Positions 7,488 through 15,541 of a stretch of 64,000 bases of DNA are shown here, piece by piece (positions within the stretch are counted from its first letter, which is position 1; each line of letters starts with the position of its first letter). A program made the position numbers and the translations under genes. A model generated the notes under the pieces. That model was not told the origin of the DNA and did not search any database. It was given only the letters and a program-made list of their open reading frames with translations. Source of the DNA: an uncultured Lachnospiraceae bacterium (GTDB lineage Bacteria; Bacillota; Clostridia; Lachnospirales; Lachnospiraceae); contig CAJUKA010000001.1 of the NCBI GenBank assembly GCA_910586585.1, forward strand, positions 1 through 64,000, in the 5' to 3' direction.

Positions 7488-9245
7488 ATGGATGAAGTTA
7501 TGAAAGAATTGGTGCAGGAAGCAGTATCCGGCGAAGTGTTTGGTGTCTGGTTTTTAATTGGCGCCGCATTGGTGTTCTGGATGCAGGCAGGTTTTGCAAT
7601 GGTAGAGGCGGGTTTTACCAGAGCAAAAAATACAGGAAATATTATTATGAAGAACTTGATGGATTTCTGTATTGGAACCGTAGTATTTATAGTGATTGGT
7701 TTTGGTTTGCTGATGGGAGAAGACTTGTTTGGATTTATCGGAAGACCAGGCTTTGATTTGTTTACTGCATATGCGGAGTTTGACTTTTCAAGCTTTGTAT
7801 TTAACCTTGTATTCTGTGCTACTACGGCTACCATCGTATCCGGCGCAATGGCAGAACGTACAAAATTTCTTTCCTATTGTATATATTCTGGCGTGATTTC
7901 CGCATTGATTTATCCAATCGAAGCACACTGGATGTGGGGAGGAGGTTGGCTGGCGCAGCTTGGATTCCATGATTTTGCCGGCTCCTGCGCGATTCATATG
8001 GTAGGTGGTATTTCCGCATTGATTGGTGCGAAAATTCTTGGTCCCCGTATCGGAAAATTTACCAGAGATAAGAGTGGAAACGTTGTGAAAGTGAACGCGT
8101 TTCCGGGACACAGCATTGCGCTTGGAGCGCTTGGGGTATTTATTCTCTGGTTCGGCTGGTATGGATTTAATGGTGCGGCCGCAACTTCTATCGCGCAGCT
8201 TGGCTCCATTTTCTTGACAACAACCGTTGCGCCGGCTGTTGCAACGGTTGTCTGCATGGTCTTTACATGGGCAAAATATGGTAAACCGGATGTTTCCATG
8301 TGTCTGAACGCATCGTTAGCAGGCCTTGTGGCAATCACAGCGTCGTGTGATGTGACAGATGCGTTCGGAGCGGTTGTGATTGGAGCAGTGGCAGGCCTTT
8401 TAGTCGTGCTTGGCGTGTGGCTTCTTGACCATGTACTTCGCGTTGATGATCCGGTCGGAGCGGTTGCCGTACATTGCATGAATGGAATCTGGGGTACACT
8501 GGCAGTTGGATTATTTGCTACCAATACGGCTCCCGGATACAGTATTGTAAATGCTTCGGGAGAAACGTTAACTGGTCTGTTTTATGGCGGCGGTTTTGAA
8601 TTATTAAAACTTCAGTTTATCGGCTTTGCTGGTGTCGCGGCATGGACAGTAGTTACGATAACGATTACATTCCTTGTTATCAGAGCGATTGCGGGCCTTC
8701 GTGTAGACAGAGAAGAAGAATTGATTGGCCTTGATGCGACAGAACATGGTCTTCCTTCCGCATATGCAGGCTTTGCAATGATCCCGGAGTATATTGAAGA
8801 AGGCAATGACCCTGTGGTGGTATCCGGTGACACTCCTGTTGCTGAAGCCGTTCCAGTTAAGTGTGTACCCTCGTTTGAAGAAGGAACTCCGAAATTTACG
8901 AAAATCGAAATTGTCTGTAAGGAATCAAAATTTGAAGTATTAAAAAACGCGATGATGAAGCTGGGAATTACTGGTATGACAGTATCCCATGTCTTAGGTT
9001 GTGGAATTCAGAAAGGTAAACCAGAGTATTATCGCGGCGTACAGATAGAAGCGAATTTCCTTCCCAAAGTACAGGTGGAAATTGTAGTCAGCGCGGTTCC
9101 GGTCCGCAAAGTGATTGAAACAGCGAAGAAGGTACTTTACACAGGGCATATCGGAGATGGGAAAATTTTTGTCTACGATGTGGAAAATGTGGTGAAAGTA
9201 AGAACCGGAGAAGAAGGATTTGACGCCCTTCAGGATGAGGAATAG
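7488..9245 (+). CDS. amt: ammonium transporter fused to a PII signal protein
   Basis: A 585-residue fusion. Residues about 15-415 are an Amt/Rh channel with eleven predicted membrane segments and family motifs such as GFAMVEAGF, HWMWGGGWLAQLGFHDFAG, HMVGG and NGIWGTLAVGLF. After a linker, residues about 465-570 form a PII (GlnB/GlnK) domain: FTKIEIVCKESKFEVLKNAM, a T-loop QKGKPEYYRGVQIEA, then FLPKVQVEIVVSA and GHIGDGKIFVYDVENVVKVRTGE. Normally GlnK is a separate trimer that plugs AmtB, so the fusion would tether gate and channel. AGGAGGA precedes ATG 7488. It lies between glnA and a PurF-type gene and is probably nitrogen regulated. Confidence 0.93.
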   Translation: MDEVMKELVQEAVSGEVFGVWFLIGAALVFWMQAGFAMVEAGFTRAKNTGNIIMKNLMDFCIGTVVFIVIGFGLLMGEDLFGFIGRPGFDLFTAYAEFDFSSFVFNLVFCATTATIVSGAMAERTKFLSYCIYSGVISALIYPIEAHWMWGGGWLAQLGFHDFAGSCAIHMVGGISALIGAKILGPRIGKFTRDKSGNVVKVNAFPGHSIALGALGVFILWFGWYGFNGAAATSIAQLGSIFLTTTVAPAVATVVCMVFTWAKYGKPDVSMCLNASLAGLVAITASCDVTDAFGAVVIGAVAGLLVVLGVWLLDHVLRVDDPVGAVAVHCMNGIWGTLAVGLFATNTAPGYSIVNASGETLTGLFYGGGFELLKLQFIGFAGVAAWTVVTITITFLVIRAIAGLRVDREEELIGLDATEHGLPSAYAGFAMIPEYIEEGNDPVVVSGDTPVAEAVPVKCVPSFEEGTPKFTKIEIVCKESKFEVLKNAMMKLGITGMTVSHVLGCGIQKGKPEYYRGVQIEANFLPKVQVEIVVSAVPVRKVIETAKKVLYTGHIGDGKIFVYDVENVVKVRTGEEGFDALQDEE

Positions 9246-9297
9246 TGAGGGTCGTCCCAATCAGCCATATTCGTTGTTTAAAGGAGGAAATAAGGCT

Positions 9298-10716
9298 ATG
9301 GCGATTCATGAAGAGTGCGGCGTATTCGGAGTGATGGGTACAAAAAAGGAAAATGCGGCTGGCATCGTTTATTATGGGCTGTATGCTCTACAGCACAGGG
9401 GACAGGAGAGCTGCGGAATTGTTGTGAATGACGACGGTGCGTTTTCTTCCTATAAAGACCTGGGGCTTGTCAGTGAAGTATTTTCGAAAGATACATTAAC
9501 TCATTTACCCATGGGAAATATGGCAGTGGGACATGTAAGATACGGAACAACCGGAGGAAATACAAGGAATAACTGTCAGCCTATAGAAGTCAATCACCAG
9601 AAAGGAAAAATGGCGCTGGCCCATAATGGAAATCTTACCAATTCATTGGAACTTCGCGATAAGCTGGAATTATCGGGAGCAATTTTCCATACAACCAGTG
9701 ATACGGAAACAATCGCTTATGTGATTACAAGAGAACGGCTTGTGTCACCAAGCATTGAGGAAGCGGTCAGCAATACGATGAATTTACTGGAAGGCGCTTA
9801 TTCGTTGGTGTTGATTTCTTCTACAAAGATGATTGCGGCAAGAGATCCATATGGGTTTCGGCCGCTTTGCTATGGAAAGACGGCGGATGGGGCATATGTG
9901 GCTGCATCCGAAAGCTGTGCATTGTCAGCGGTAGGAGCAGAATTTATCCGTGATGTGCTGCCGGGAGAGATTCTGGTGTTTACAAAAAACGGTGTGGAAT
10001 CAAGAAGAGAACACTGTGAAAAACAGAAGAAAAGAACCTGTATTTTTGAATACATCTATTTTGCAAGACCGGATTCTGTGATAGACGGCATATCCGTACA
10101 TGAATCTCGTATGAAAGCCGGAGAATTACTGGCAGAGAGTTATCCCAAATCCGCGGATATTGTGATTGGTGTTCCTGACAGCGGATTGGACGCAGCATTG
10201 GGGTATGCGAGAAAATCCGGGATTCCCTATGGGATTGGACTGATAAAAAATAAATATATTGGGAGGACATTCATTTCTCCGGGACAAGATGAGCGTTTGG
10301 ACAAGGTCAGAATTAAGCTGAGTCCTGTCAGGAAGGTAATCGATGGAAAAAGAGTTGTACTGATTGATGATTCCATTGTCAGAGGGACGACCAGCAAACG
10401 TATTGTAAAGCTTTTGCGTGACGCCGGAGCGAAAGAGATCCATATGAGAATTTCTGCGCCTCCGTTTTTATATCCCTGTTATTATGGAACGGATATTGAT
10501 TCGGAAGAAAATCTGATTGCATGCCATCACAGCGTGGATGAGATTGCAGGGATGATTGGAGCGGACTCGCTCGGATATTTACCAATCGGGAAGCTGAATA
10601 AACTGATAAGCAGTGAGGATTACTGCGCCGCTTGTTTTCAGGGGAAATATCCGACGAAGATTCCGGCAGATTTGCGTAAGGACCGTTTTGAAAGGAAATT
10701 GTCAGAACGGGTTTGA
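9298..10716 (+). CDS. purF: amidophosphoribosyltransferase (PurF)
   Basis: A 472-residue enzyme converting PRPP and glutamine to phosphoribosylamine, the first step of purine synthesis. MAIHEECGVFG carries a short propeptide ending before the nucleophile Cys of the class II glutaminase domain. LQHRGQESCGI, GHVRYGTTG and HNGNLTN are glutaminase motifs. The PRPP-binding loop is VLIDDSIVRGTTSKRIV near residues 355-371. C-terminal Cys residues (LIACHHS and CAACFQGKYPT) fit the Bacillus-type iron-sulfur form. AAAGGAGG precedes ATG 9298. Standing among nitrogen genes rather than in a pur operon, it may be a nitrogen-linked paralogue. Confidence 0.92.
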   Translation: MAIHEECGVFGVMGTKKENAAGIVYYGLYALQHRGQESCGIVVNDDGAFSSYKDLGLVSEVFSKDTLTHLPMGNMAVGHVRYGTTGGNTRNNCQPIEVNHQKGKMALAHNGNLTNSLELRDKLELSGAIFHTTSDTETIAYVITRERLVSPSIEEAVSNTMNLLEGAYSLVLISSTKMIAARDPYGFRPLCYGKTADGAYVAASESCALSAVGAEFIRDVLPGEILVFTKNGVESRREHCEKQKKRTCIFEYIYFARPDSVIDGISVHESRMKAGELLAESYPKSADIVIGVPDSGLDAALGYARKSGIPYGIGLIKNKYIGRTFISPGQDERLDKVRIKLSPVRKVIDGKRVVLIDDSIVRGTTSKRIVKLLRDAGAKEIHMRISAPPFLYPCYYGTDIDSEENLIACHHSVDEIAGMIGADSLGYLPIGKLNKLISSEDYCAACFQGKYPTKIPADLRKDRFERKLSERV

Positions 10717-10733
10717 GATAAAGAGGTACAAGT

Positions 10734-11258
10734 ATGATGAAAAAATTTGACAGAAAACTGATTTTGTCCGACGGCAGCGAATACCACGGATATGGGTTTG
10801 GTTCCGGGATTGAAAAAATTACGGAAATCGTATTTAATACTTCTTTGGTAGGATATCAAGAAATCCTTTCTGATCCATCCTATACTTATCAGACAGTAGT
10901 AATGGCATATCCTTTGATTGGCAATTACGGAATGGCAGAAGATGATTTGGAAACAGATATTCCAAGCATCGGCGGACTGGCGGTACGAGACTACAACGAC
11001 GAACCATCCAATTTCCGCAGTAAATATACCTTATCGGCAATCATGGAGAAATATAAGATACCGGGTATCTATGGGATTGATACAAGAAAACTGGTACGTT
11101 CCATACGTGATCTTGGAAGCCGAAAGGCATTACTCACGGATATTGGCACATCCCTGCAGGACGGACTTCGTAAACTGGATTTATATGATATTCCGGCGGA
11201 TGCCGTATCGCAGGTAAGCCGGAAGGAAATTCAGCAATACCTTGTCTGCGATAGATGA
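10734..11258 (+). pseudogene. carA: carbamoyl-phosphate synthase small subunit, N-terminal part only
   Basis: The 174 residues correspond to the N-terminal CarA domain: LILSDGSEYHGYGFG, EIVFNTSLVGYQEILSDPSY, YPLIGNYGMAEDD, GLAVRDYNDEPSNFR and GIYGIDTRKLVRSIRDLG. The class I glutaminase domain with its Cys-His-Glu triad, roughly the second half of a 350-residue protein, is missing, and no carB follows. The frame ends close to where a differently oriented cargo block begins, so insertion or deletion seems to have cut the operon. Without the glutaminase half it cannot pass ammonia to CarB. AGAGG lies before ATG 10734. Confidence 0.88.
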
Positions 11259-11290
11259 TGAGTGAAATTTTTACGCCTAAAAGTTACTGT

Positions 11291-11362
11291 TTACTGTTCG
11301 TTCAGTTCCATAAGCATGGAAACATACAAATTATCAATACCTTCTTTTGTTTCTCTGTAGGC
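11291..11362 (-). pseudogene. unrecognised C-terminal coding scrap
   Basis: On the minus strand a short frame reads AYRETKEGIDNLYVSMLMEL and ends NEQ-stop at 11291-11293. It looks like protein sequence but has no start, and I cannot assign a family. It lies exactly in the gap between the broken carA and the acetyltransferase and may be debris of the event that cut carA. Confidence 0.3.
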
Positions 11363-11408
11363 TTACTTTGCTTCTCTCATTCACAATTTTGGGCTGCCAA
11401 GTTTCAAT

Positions 11409-11843
11409 TTATAACTCCTTAGTAAAACAGATAATTCTGTTTGCTTCTGTAAAATTCATCGCTTTGTGGAAGTGATAGCTGTCTATATTATCTATTTCGC
11501 AATCACTGGCGAACTCAAGGCAGCCGTTATCTTTTGCCCATATTTCACACGCTTCTAATAGTTCATTCGCATACCCTTTATTGCGATACCTATCTTTAAT
11601 AAAAATACCTTCTAAGTAACCAACAGGTGTTGTTTTTGTGCCTTCTACATAATCATACCGCAACTGACATTGTGCAAAGCCGATAGGAATGTCTCCTATA
11701 TATTTCAGAAAAAATTGTGAGTTACCGTTAGAAATAGTTTCAGAAAATTCAGCAATCAGTTCATTAACGGAATGGTTGTTCCACATGAGTATCGCTAGGT
11801 TTGCCAGTATTTCTAAATCTTTTTTTTCTGCCTTTCGTACCAT
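11409..11843 (-). CDS. GNAT acetyltransferase, aminoglycoside 6'-N-acetyltransferase type
   Basis: A 144-residue GNAT protein resembling AAC(6')-type enzymes, which move acetyl from acetyl-CoA to the 6'-amine of aminoglycosides. Features recalled from that group are MVRKAEKKDLEILANLA at the start, IGFAQCQLRYDYVEGT, PVGYLEGIFIKDRYRNKGYA (acetyl-CoA loop, normally RxxGxG/A), EFASDCEIDN and the end EANRIICFTK. The start is ATG 11843, which has GGAGGGG seven bases upstream, rather than the earlier ATG 11888. It is the last gene of a three-gene minus-strand block. Whether it confers resistance cannot be told from sequence. Confidence 0.75.
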   Translation of the reverse strand: MVRKAEKKDLEILANLAILMWNNHSVNELIAEFSETISNGNSQFFLKYIGDIPIGFAQCQLRYDYVEGTKTTPVGYLEGIFIKDRYRNKGYANELLEACEIWAKDNGCLEFASDCEIDNIDSYHFHKAMNFTEANRIICFTKEL

Positions 11844-11890
11844 TCCACCCCTCCAAAATGAAAACAACGATTTATTATTCGATAGCATTT

Positions 11891-12448
11891 TTACAGTTTG
11901 TTTTTCTGAGATTTCTCCGACTCAATGAATAGTTCAAACCGCAGAACATCATCATGCGGGTTCACTTTTGCCAGGCCAAGTTCTGTGACTTGTGCTTCAA
12001 AGACAGAGAATTTGTCTTGAACAATGGCAAAAGCCTGCCGCATTTGCTCTTTTGTCAAGGTTTTTCCAAGGGTGACATGCGGCAGCCATGACTGCGGGCG
12101 GTAGTATTTACTTACTGTTGTATCAGGAATGTCAGACACAGCATCATAAATCTGAGTTGCCAAATCCTGTAAATAGGCGTTTAGTACAGGCATTGTATAT
12201 AGAACATATGGGAATAACTGCCCTACGGTCACAAACTGCACCGTTCCCTGCCGCAGCTTATTTTCTAACTGCTTTACTGCTGGAATGAGCACGTCTATGC
12301 TCCTAGCTTCAATAGAAGAGAGGGTCAGGTGTGGCGGGACCTGTTTTTCTGTCATATAATGGTTTCCCGACGCAGCAGCGATCTGTTCAACCAATGTTTG
12401 GATTCGTTTGGTTGCAGTATTGTCAAAGTAGACAGACACAAGATACAT
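11891..12448 (-). CDS. 2H phosphoesterase superfamily protein (2'-5' RNA ligase-like)
   Basis: A 185-residue protein with the two diagnostic H-x-T-x motifs, PPHLTLSS near residue 39 and LPHVTLGKT near residue 125, which form the paired catalytic site of 2H enzymes acting on 2'-5' or cyclic phosphodiester bonds in RNA or nucleotides. Length and spacing suit the YjcG/LigT-like branch. The natural substrate is unknown. It lies 47 bases upstream of the acetyltransferase on the same strand, and about 38 bases separate it from the unknown gene before it. Confidence 0.75.
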   Translation of the reverse strand: MYLVSVYFDNTATKRIQTLVEQIAAASGNHYMTEKQVPPHLTLSSIEARSIDVLIPAVKQLENKLRQGTVQFVTVGQLFPYVLYTMPVLNAYLQDLATQIYDAVSDIPDTTVSKYYRPQSWLPHVTLGKTLTKEQMRQAFAIVQDKFSVFEAQVTELGLAKVNPHDDVLRFELFIESEKSQKNKL

Positions 12449-12486
12449 AATTTTTCATACACCCTACCTTTCAATACGAATGGAGA

Positions 12487-13050
12487 TTACCGTTCCATAG
12501 GAATTGAACACTCTACCCAATCCGGAATACGTTCTAAATGTGCCAGCCATTCTAGTTGAAACCCAGTGGAAGAATAACCACGTCCATTAAAGAAATATTC
12601 TTGAGGGAACACATCCTCACCAATCCAGCGTAAATCTTCTCCTGGTATGGTGTAATTAAAACTCCAGTTTTGCCAGAATCCTAACATAGAATCGCCCAAC
12701 GGGTTGTCGTAGTCGGGTCGGGCCAGAAGCGGGCCTTCCGCAGAGCGCTCTGTGGGTGGGAGAGCGACAAAAATTGGATTCTCGCCACCCAGTCCAGCAC
12801 GATAACCCATCAGCCACATGGTTAAGTTTATCAGATCGTAAAATCTTCCTGGCTGAGGCCAACGCAGGAGAGTCCACCTCGCATTTTCTGGGAAGATAGC
12901 GATTTGAAAGAGAAAAGGAACTCTGTCCTCAGCGACGCAGAGAGTAGGATATTCCTTCAAGAGTTGAATTGCCTGTTCTACAGGGCAATTGATAATAGAG
13001 AAGCAGGTATAACCTGCCATGTCAAATGGAAAATTTGGATGTTTGCTCAT
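12487..13050 (-). CDS. hypothetical protein, 187 aa
   Basis: I do not recognise this family. The product starts MSKHPNFPFDMAGYTCFSI, is soluble-looking with no signal peptide or membrane segment, is rich in Trp, Phe and Pro, and carries NLTMWLMGYRAGLGG and FFNGRGYSSTGFQLEWL. Trp-rich globular proteins of this size are often immunity or accessory proteins, but that is only a guess. It is first in the minus-strand cargo block with the 2H and acetyltransferase genes. A GGAGCG sequence precedes ATG 13050. Confidence 0.6.
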   Translation of the reverse strand: MSKHPNFPFDMAGYTCFSIINCPVEQAIQLLKEYPTLCVAEDRVPFLFQIAIFPENARWTLLRWPQPGRFYDLINLTMWLMGYRAGLGGENPIFVALPPTERSAEGPLLARPDYDNPLGDSMLGFWQNWSFNYTIPGEDLRWIGEDVFPQEYFFNGRGYSSTGFQLEWLAHLERIPDWVECSIPMER

Positions 13051-13167
13051 TATATTTCGCTCCTAAAATAAATTCTGATAGTGTATAGAATATTCTATCA
13101 TAGGGCGAAAGGGTTGTACAGTTCAATTTAAAAACACATGTATTGCATAGAGATTTTTGGGTATGCA

Positions 13168-13190
13168 CCATGCACTTGCTGCATAGCGTC
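13168..13190. repeat. dispersed hairpin repeat, copy 1
   Basis: CCATGCACTTGCTGCATAGC plus GTC is nearly identical (one mismatch in 23) to 50312-50334. It folds as ATGCA/TGCAT with loop CTTGC. Here the outer stem has decayed. It lies upstream of the chemoreceptor gene. Confidence 0.7.
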
Positions 13191-13322
13191 AGATTTTGGG
13201 CTAAACTGTTATAGGAATTGATACAATCTCAAAAAATGCACTTTTCAATTGTTTTGGGTTATGATAAAATATTGAAAACTTTGCAAAAAAAGAATGTAAT
13301 TTGAAAGAACGGAGGATTAATA

Positions 13323-14993
13323 ATGAGACAAAACCAAATAGCAGAAGAACCAAGACGTAAAAAATATATGCATCTTGGTCTGAAAATCGGATGTGTGATG
13401 GCAGTCATGCAGATTTTTTTTGTTGTGATGGCTGTCACAATATGCGTTTACATGTTCCGCGATTTGATTACAAAGATGCAGGAGGAACGCTGCGTCAATG
13501 GTACAGACATGCTGGATTATGAGCTTGGCAGAATATCTGGCAGCGGTGATGTGAACCAGCTGCTAGATGATCTGAAACAGCGTATGGGCTGTGAGTTTAC
13601 CATTTTTGAGGGAGACACCCGCAAGTACAGCACTGTGATGCAGAATGGTGAGCGCGTGGTAGGAACGAAGCTGTCTGAGAAGCTAAAAGGGATCATACTA
13701 GATCAGGGGCAAAGCTATGTCGGAGAGGCGGATATTCTAGGCATCAGTTATCTGTGTTCCTATGTTCCAACAAGAGGGGATGATGGGAAGGTAAATGGTT
13801 TGATTTTTGCAGGACTTCCGACAACGGATGCAAAGCAGGGAACGGCTAATGTGATTAATGTCATTTCTGTAATGAGCCTTATCACTGTTTCTATCTGTGT
13901 GCTGCTTTTGGGCATATATCTGTCAAGGCGGATATCGGTACCCTTACGGGAGATTACATGTATGGCACAGCGTCTGGAAAGGGGCGAGCTGGGGCTGACA
14001 GATAAGGAAGAGATACGAGTTAGGGTTCATTCCAATGATGAGATTGGTTTTCTGGGGCAGATATTCGAACAGACAATCCGACAGATGCAGCTTTATATTG
14101 GCGAAATTTCAGATGTATTGGGAGCGATTGCAGACGGCGATTTGACATTGAATGCAAAACAGAATTACACAGGAGATTTTCAGTCAATCAGGCAGTCGCT
14201 CGACAGTATTCACTCTGCGCTGAATAGTACCATGAGAAAGATCGCTGCCAGCACTGGACAGGTTTCGGCAGGGGCGGATCAGATGGCAGGCACAGCGCAG
14301 ACACTTGCTCAGGGTACAGCACAACAGGCGAATGCGGTTGAGGAGGTTTCTGCAACGGTTGCAGGTATTTCTGAAAGTTCCCAACGGACAGCTACCGCAG
14401 CAAAAGAAGCTGGAGCGTTTGTCGCTCAGGTTAGTTCGAAATTAAGTGTCAGCATGGATTATGTCAAGGATTTGAATATGGCAATGGCGAATATTTCGGA
14501 TTCTTCGGAAAAAATAAGTACGATTGTTTCCACGATTGAGAGCATTGCTTTCCAGATCAATATTCTGGCATTGAATGCTGCTGTGGAGGCTGCGCGGGCA
14601 GGCACGGCCGGCAAAGGATTTGCTGTGGTCGCAGAAGAGGTCAGAAATCTGGCTGGAAAATCCGATGAGGCTGCCAAAGCAACTAAGGAACTGATTGAGA
14701 GTTCTATTGTTACCGTCAATGAAGGAAGTCAGGCAGTACATAGAGTGACGCAGGCACTTGAGGAGACAAACCAGATTGCAGATGGTGTGACGGCTAAGGT
14801 GGCGGCTGTCGTGGAGGACGTAGAGAAACAGAATGTGGCAATTGCACAGGTTAATGTGGGTATCGATCAGATTTCTGCTGTAGTCCAGTCTAATTCCGCT
14901 ACGGGTGAGGAGAGCGCCGCTGTCAGTGAGGAGCTGTCCTCTCAGGCAAGCCTGCTTAGGAGTCTAATGGATTCTTTCCGATTAAAAAAATAA
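13323..14993 (+). CDS. methyl-accepting chemotaxis protein
   Basis: A 556-residue membrane chemoreceptor. Residues about 18-45 form the first membrane helix and about 175-200 the second. Between them is an extracellular sensor of roughly 130 residues containing [17 protein letters not shown] and [11 protein letters not shown], resembling single-Cache domains. A HAMP segment ([12 protein letters not shown]) follows, then a long signalling domain with the hairpin tip [20 protein letters not shown] before [14 protein letters not shown]. It would pass ligand binding to CheA/CheW and the flagella. GGAGG lies before ATG 13323. It stands alone and the ligand is unknown. A terminator follows. Confidence 0.93.
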   Translation: MRQNQIAEEPRRKKYMHLGLKIGCVMAVMQIFFVVMAVTICVYMFRDLITKMQEERCVNGTDMLDYELGRISGSGDVNQLLDDLKQRMGCEFTIFEGDTRKYSTVMQNGERVVGTKLSEKLKGIILDQGQSYVGEADILGISYLCSYVPTRGDDGKVNGLIFAGLPTTDAKQGTANVINVISVMSLITVSICVLLLGIYLSRRISVPLREITCMAQRLERGELGLTDKEEIRVRVHSNDEIGFLGQIFEQTIRQMQLYIGEISDVLGAIADGDLTLNAKQNYTGDFQSIRQSLDSIHSALNSTMRKIAASTGQVSAGADQMAGTAQTLAQGTAQQANAVEEVSATVAGISESSQRTATAAKEAGAFVAQVSSKLSVSMDYVKDLNMAMANISDSSEKISTIVSTIESIAFQINILALNAAVEAARAGTAGKGFAVVAEEVRNLAGKSDEAAKATKELIESSIVTVNEGSQAVHRVTQALEETNQIADGVTAKVAAVVEDVEKQNVAIAQVNVGIDQISAVVQSNSATGEESAAVSEELSSQASLLRSLMDSFRLKK

Positions 14994-15019
14994 TATTCAA
15001 GAGTACATAACCAGAAGGA

Positions 15020-15064
15020 AGAGGGATATCATTGTGTATATATACAGGGTATGCCTCTTTTTTT
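15020..15064 (+). terminator. terminator after chemoreceptor
   Basis: AGAGG (15020-15024) and CCTCT (15054-15058), extended by ATA/TAT, close a loop and are followed by a run of seven T. The remaining sequence to 15385 is A/T rich, and I see no gene in it. Confidence 0.6.
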
Positions 15065-15385
15065 CATGTCATGTGTCCAGCGAAGTATGTTCAACTGTAT
15101 ATACAAGCAATAAATAAAGACAGTTTAAAAAAACAGAAACTGTCTGCAAGTTTGAAAATGGAGTTTTTTAGATTAGGAGAATGTAGGAAATGACCAAATA
15201 GATGAGGTGCTGGATACGCATAATTATTTGATATAAACTGGTGAACAAATATTTGTATTTTTTCTGCTTTATATCTGTACAAATGTTTGATTCTATGATA
15301 CCATTCTATATGGCAAACATATGATTTTATATTACTATTTTTCTAAAATATGGAGTCTGATTTCATTCAGTCTAGTTAGCGTTAA

Positions 15386-15532
15386 ATGAAGTTATATTAT
15401 GAAAAAATGTTAAAGGGTGGATTTCATTCGTCAGGAGAGGCTTTTGCGCAATATGATGAAAAAGCTGAATATGCATTGACGGCGAATTTCTACCTAATAG
15501 GCGAACTTTATACTATGAAATTACGGAGGTGA
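15386..15532 (+). CDS. small hypothetical ORF upstream of uvrB
   Basis: ATG 15386 opens 48 codons reading MKLYYEKMLKGGFHSSGEAF, then AQYDEKAEYALTANFYLIGE and LYTMKLRR, stopping at 15530-15532 ten bases before the uvrB start. The composition looks like real protein (amphipathic, few rare residues), but no good ribosome site precedes the ATG. It may be a small gene or the end of a broken one. The family is not recognised. The uvrB ribosome site lies inside its last codons, so translation of the two could be linked. Confidence 0.4.
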   Translation: MKLYYEKMLKGGFHSSGEAFAQYDEKAEYALTANFYLIGELYTMKLRR

Positions 15533-15541
15533 TTTTGTCCT

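Noticed and set aside
13051..13322. A sigma-D (flagellar) promoter before the chemoreceptor
   Set aside because: A TAAA is present near 13202 but no GCCGATAA-like element at the required spacing.
15386..15541. A LexA/SOS box before uvrB
   Set aside because: GAAC occurs (GCGAACTTTATAC) but its GTTC half is missing.
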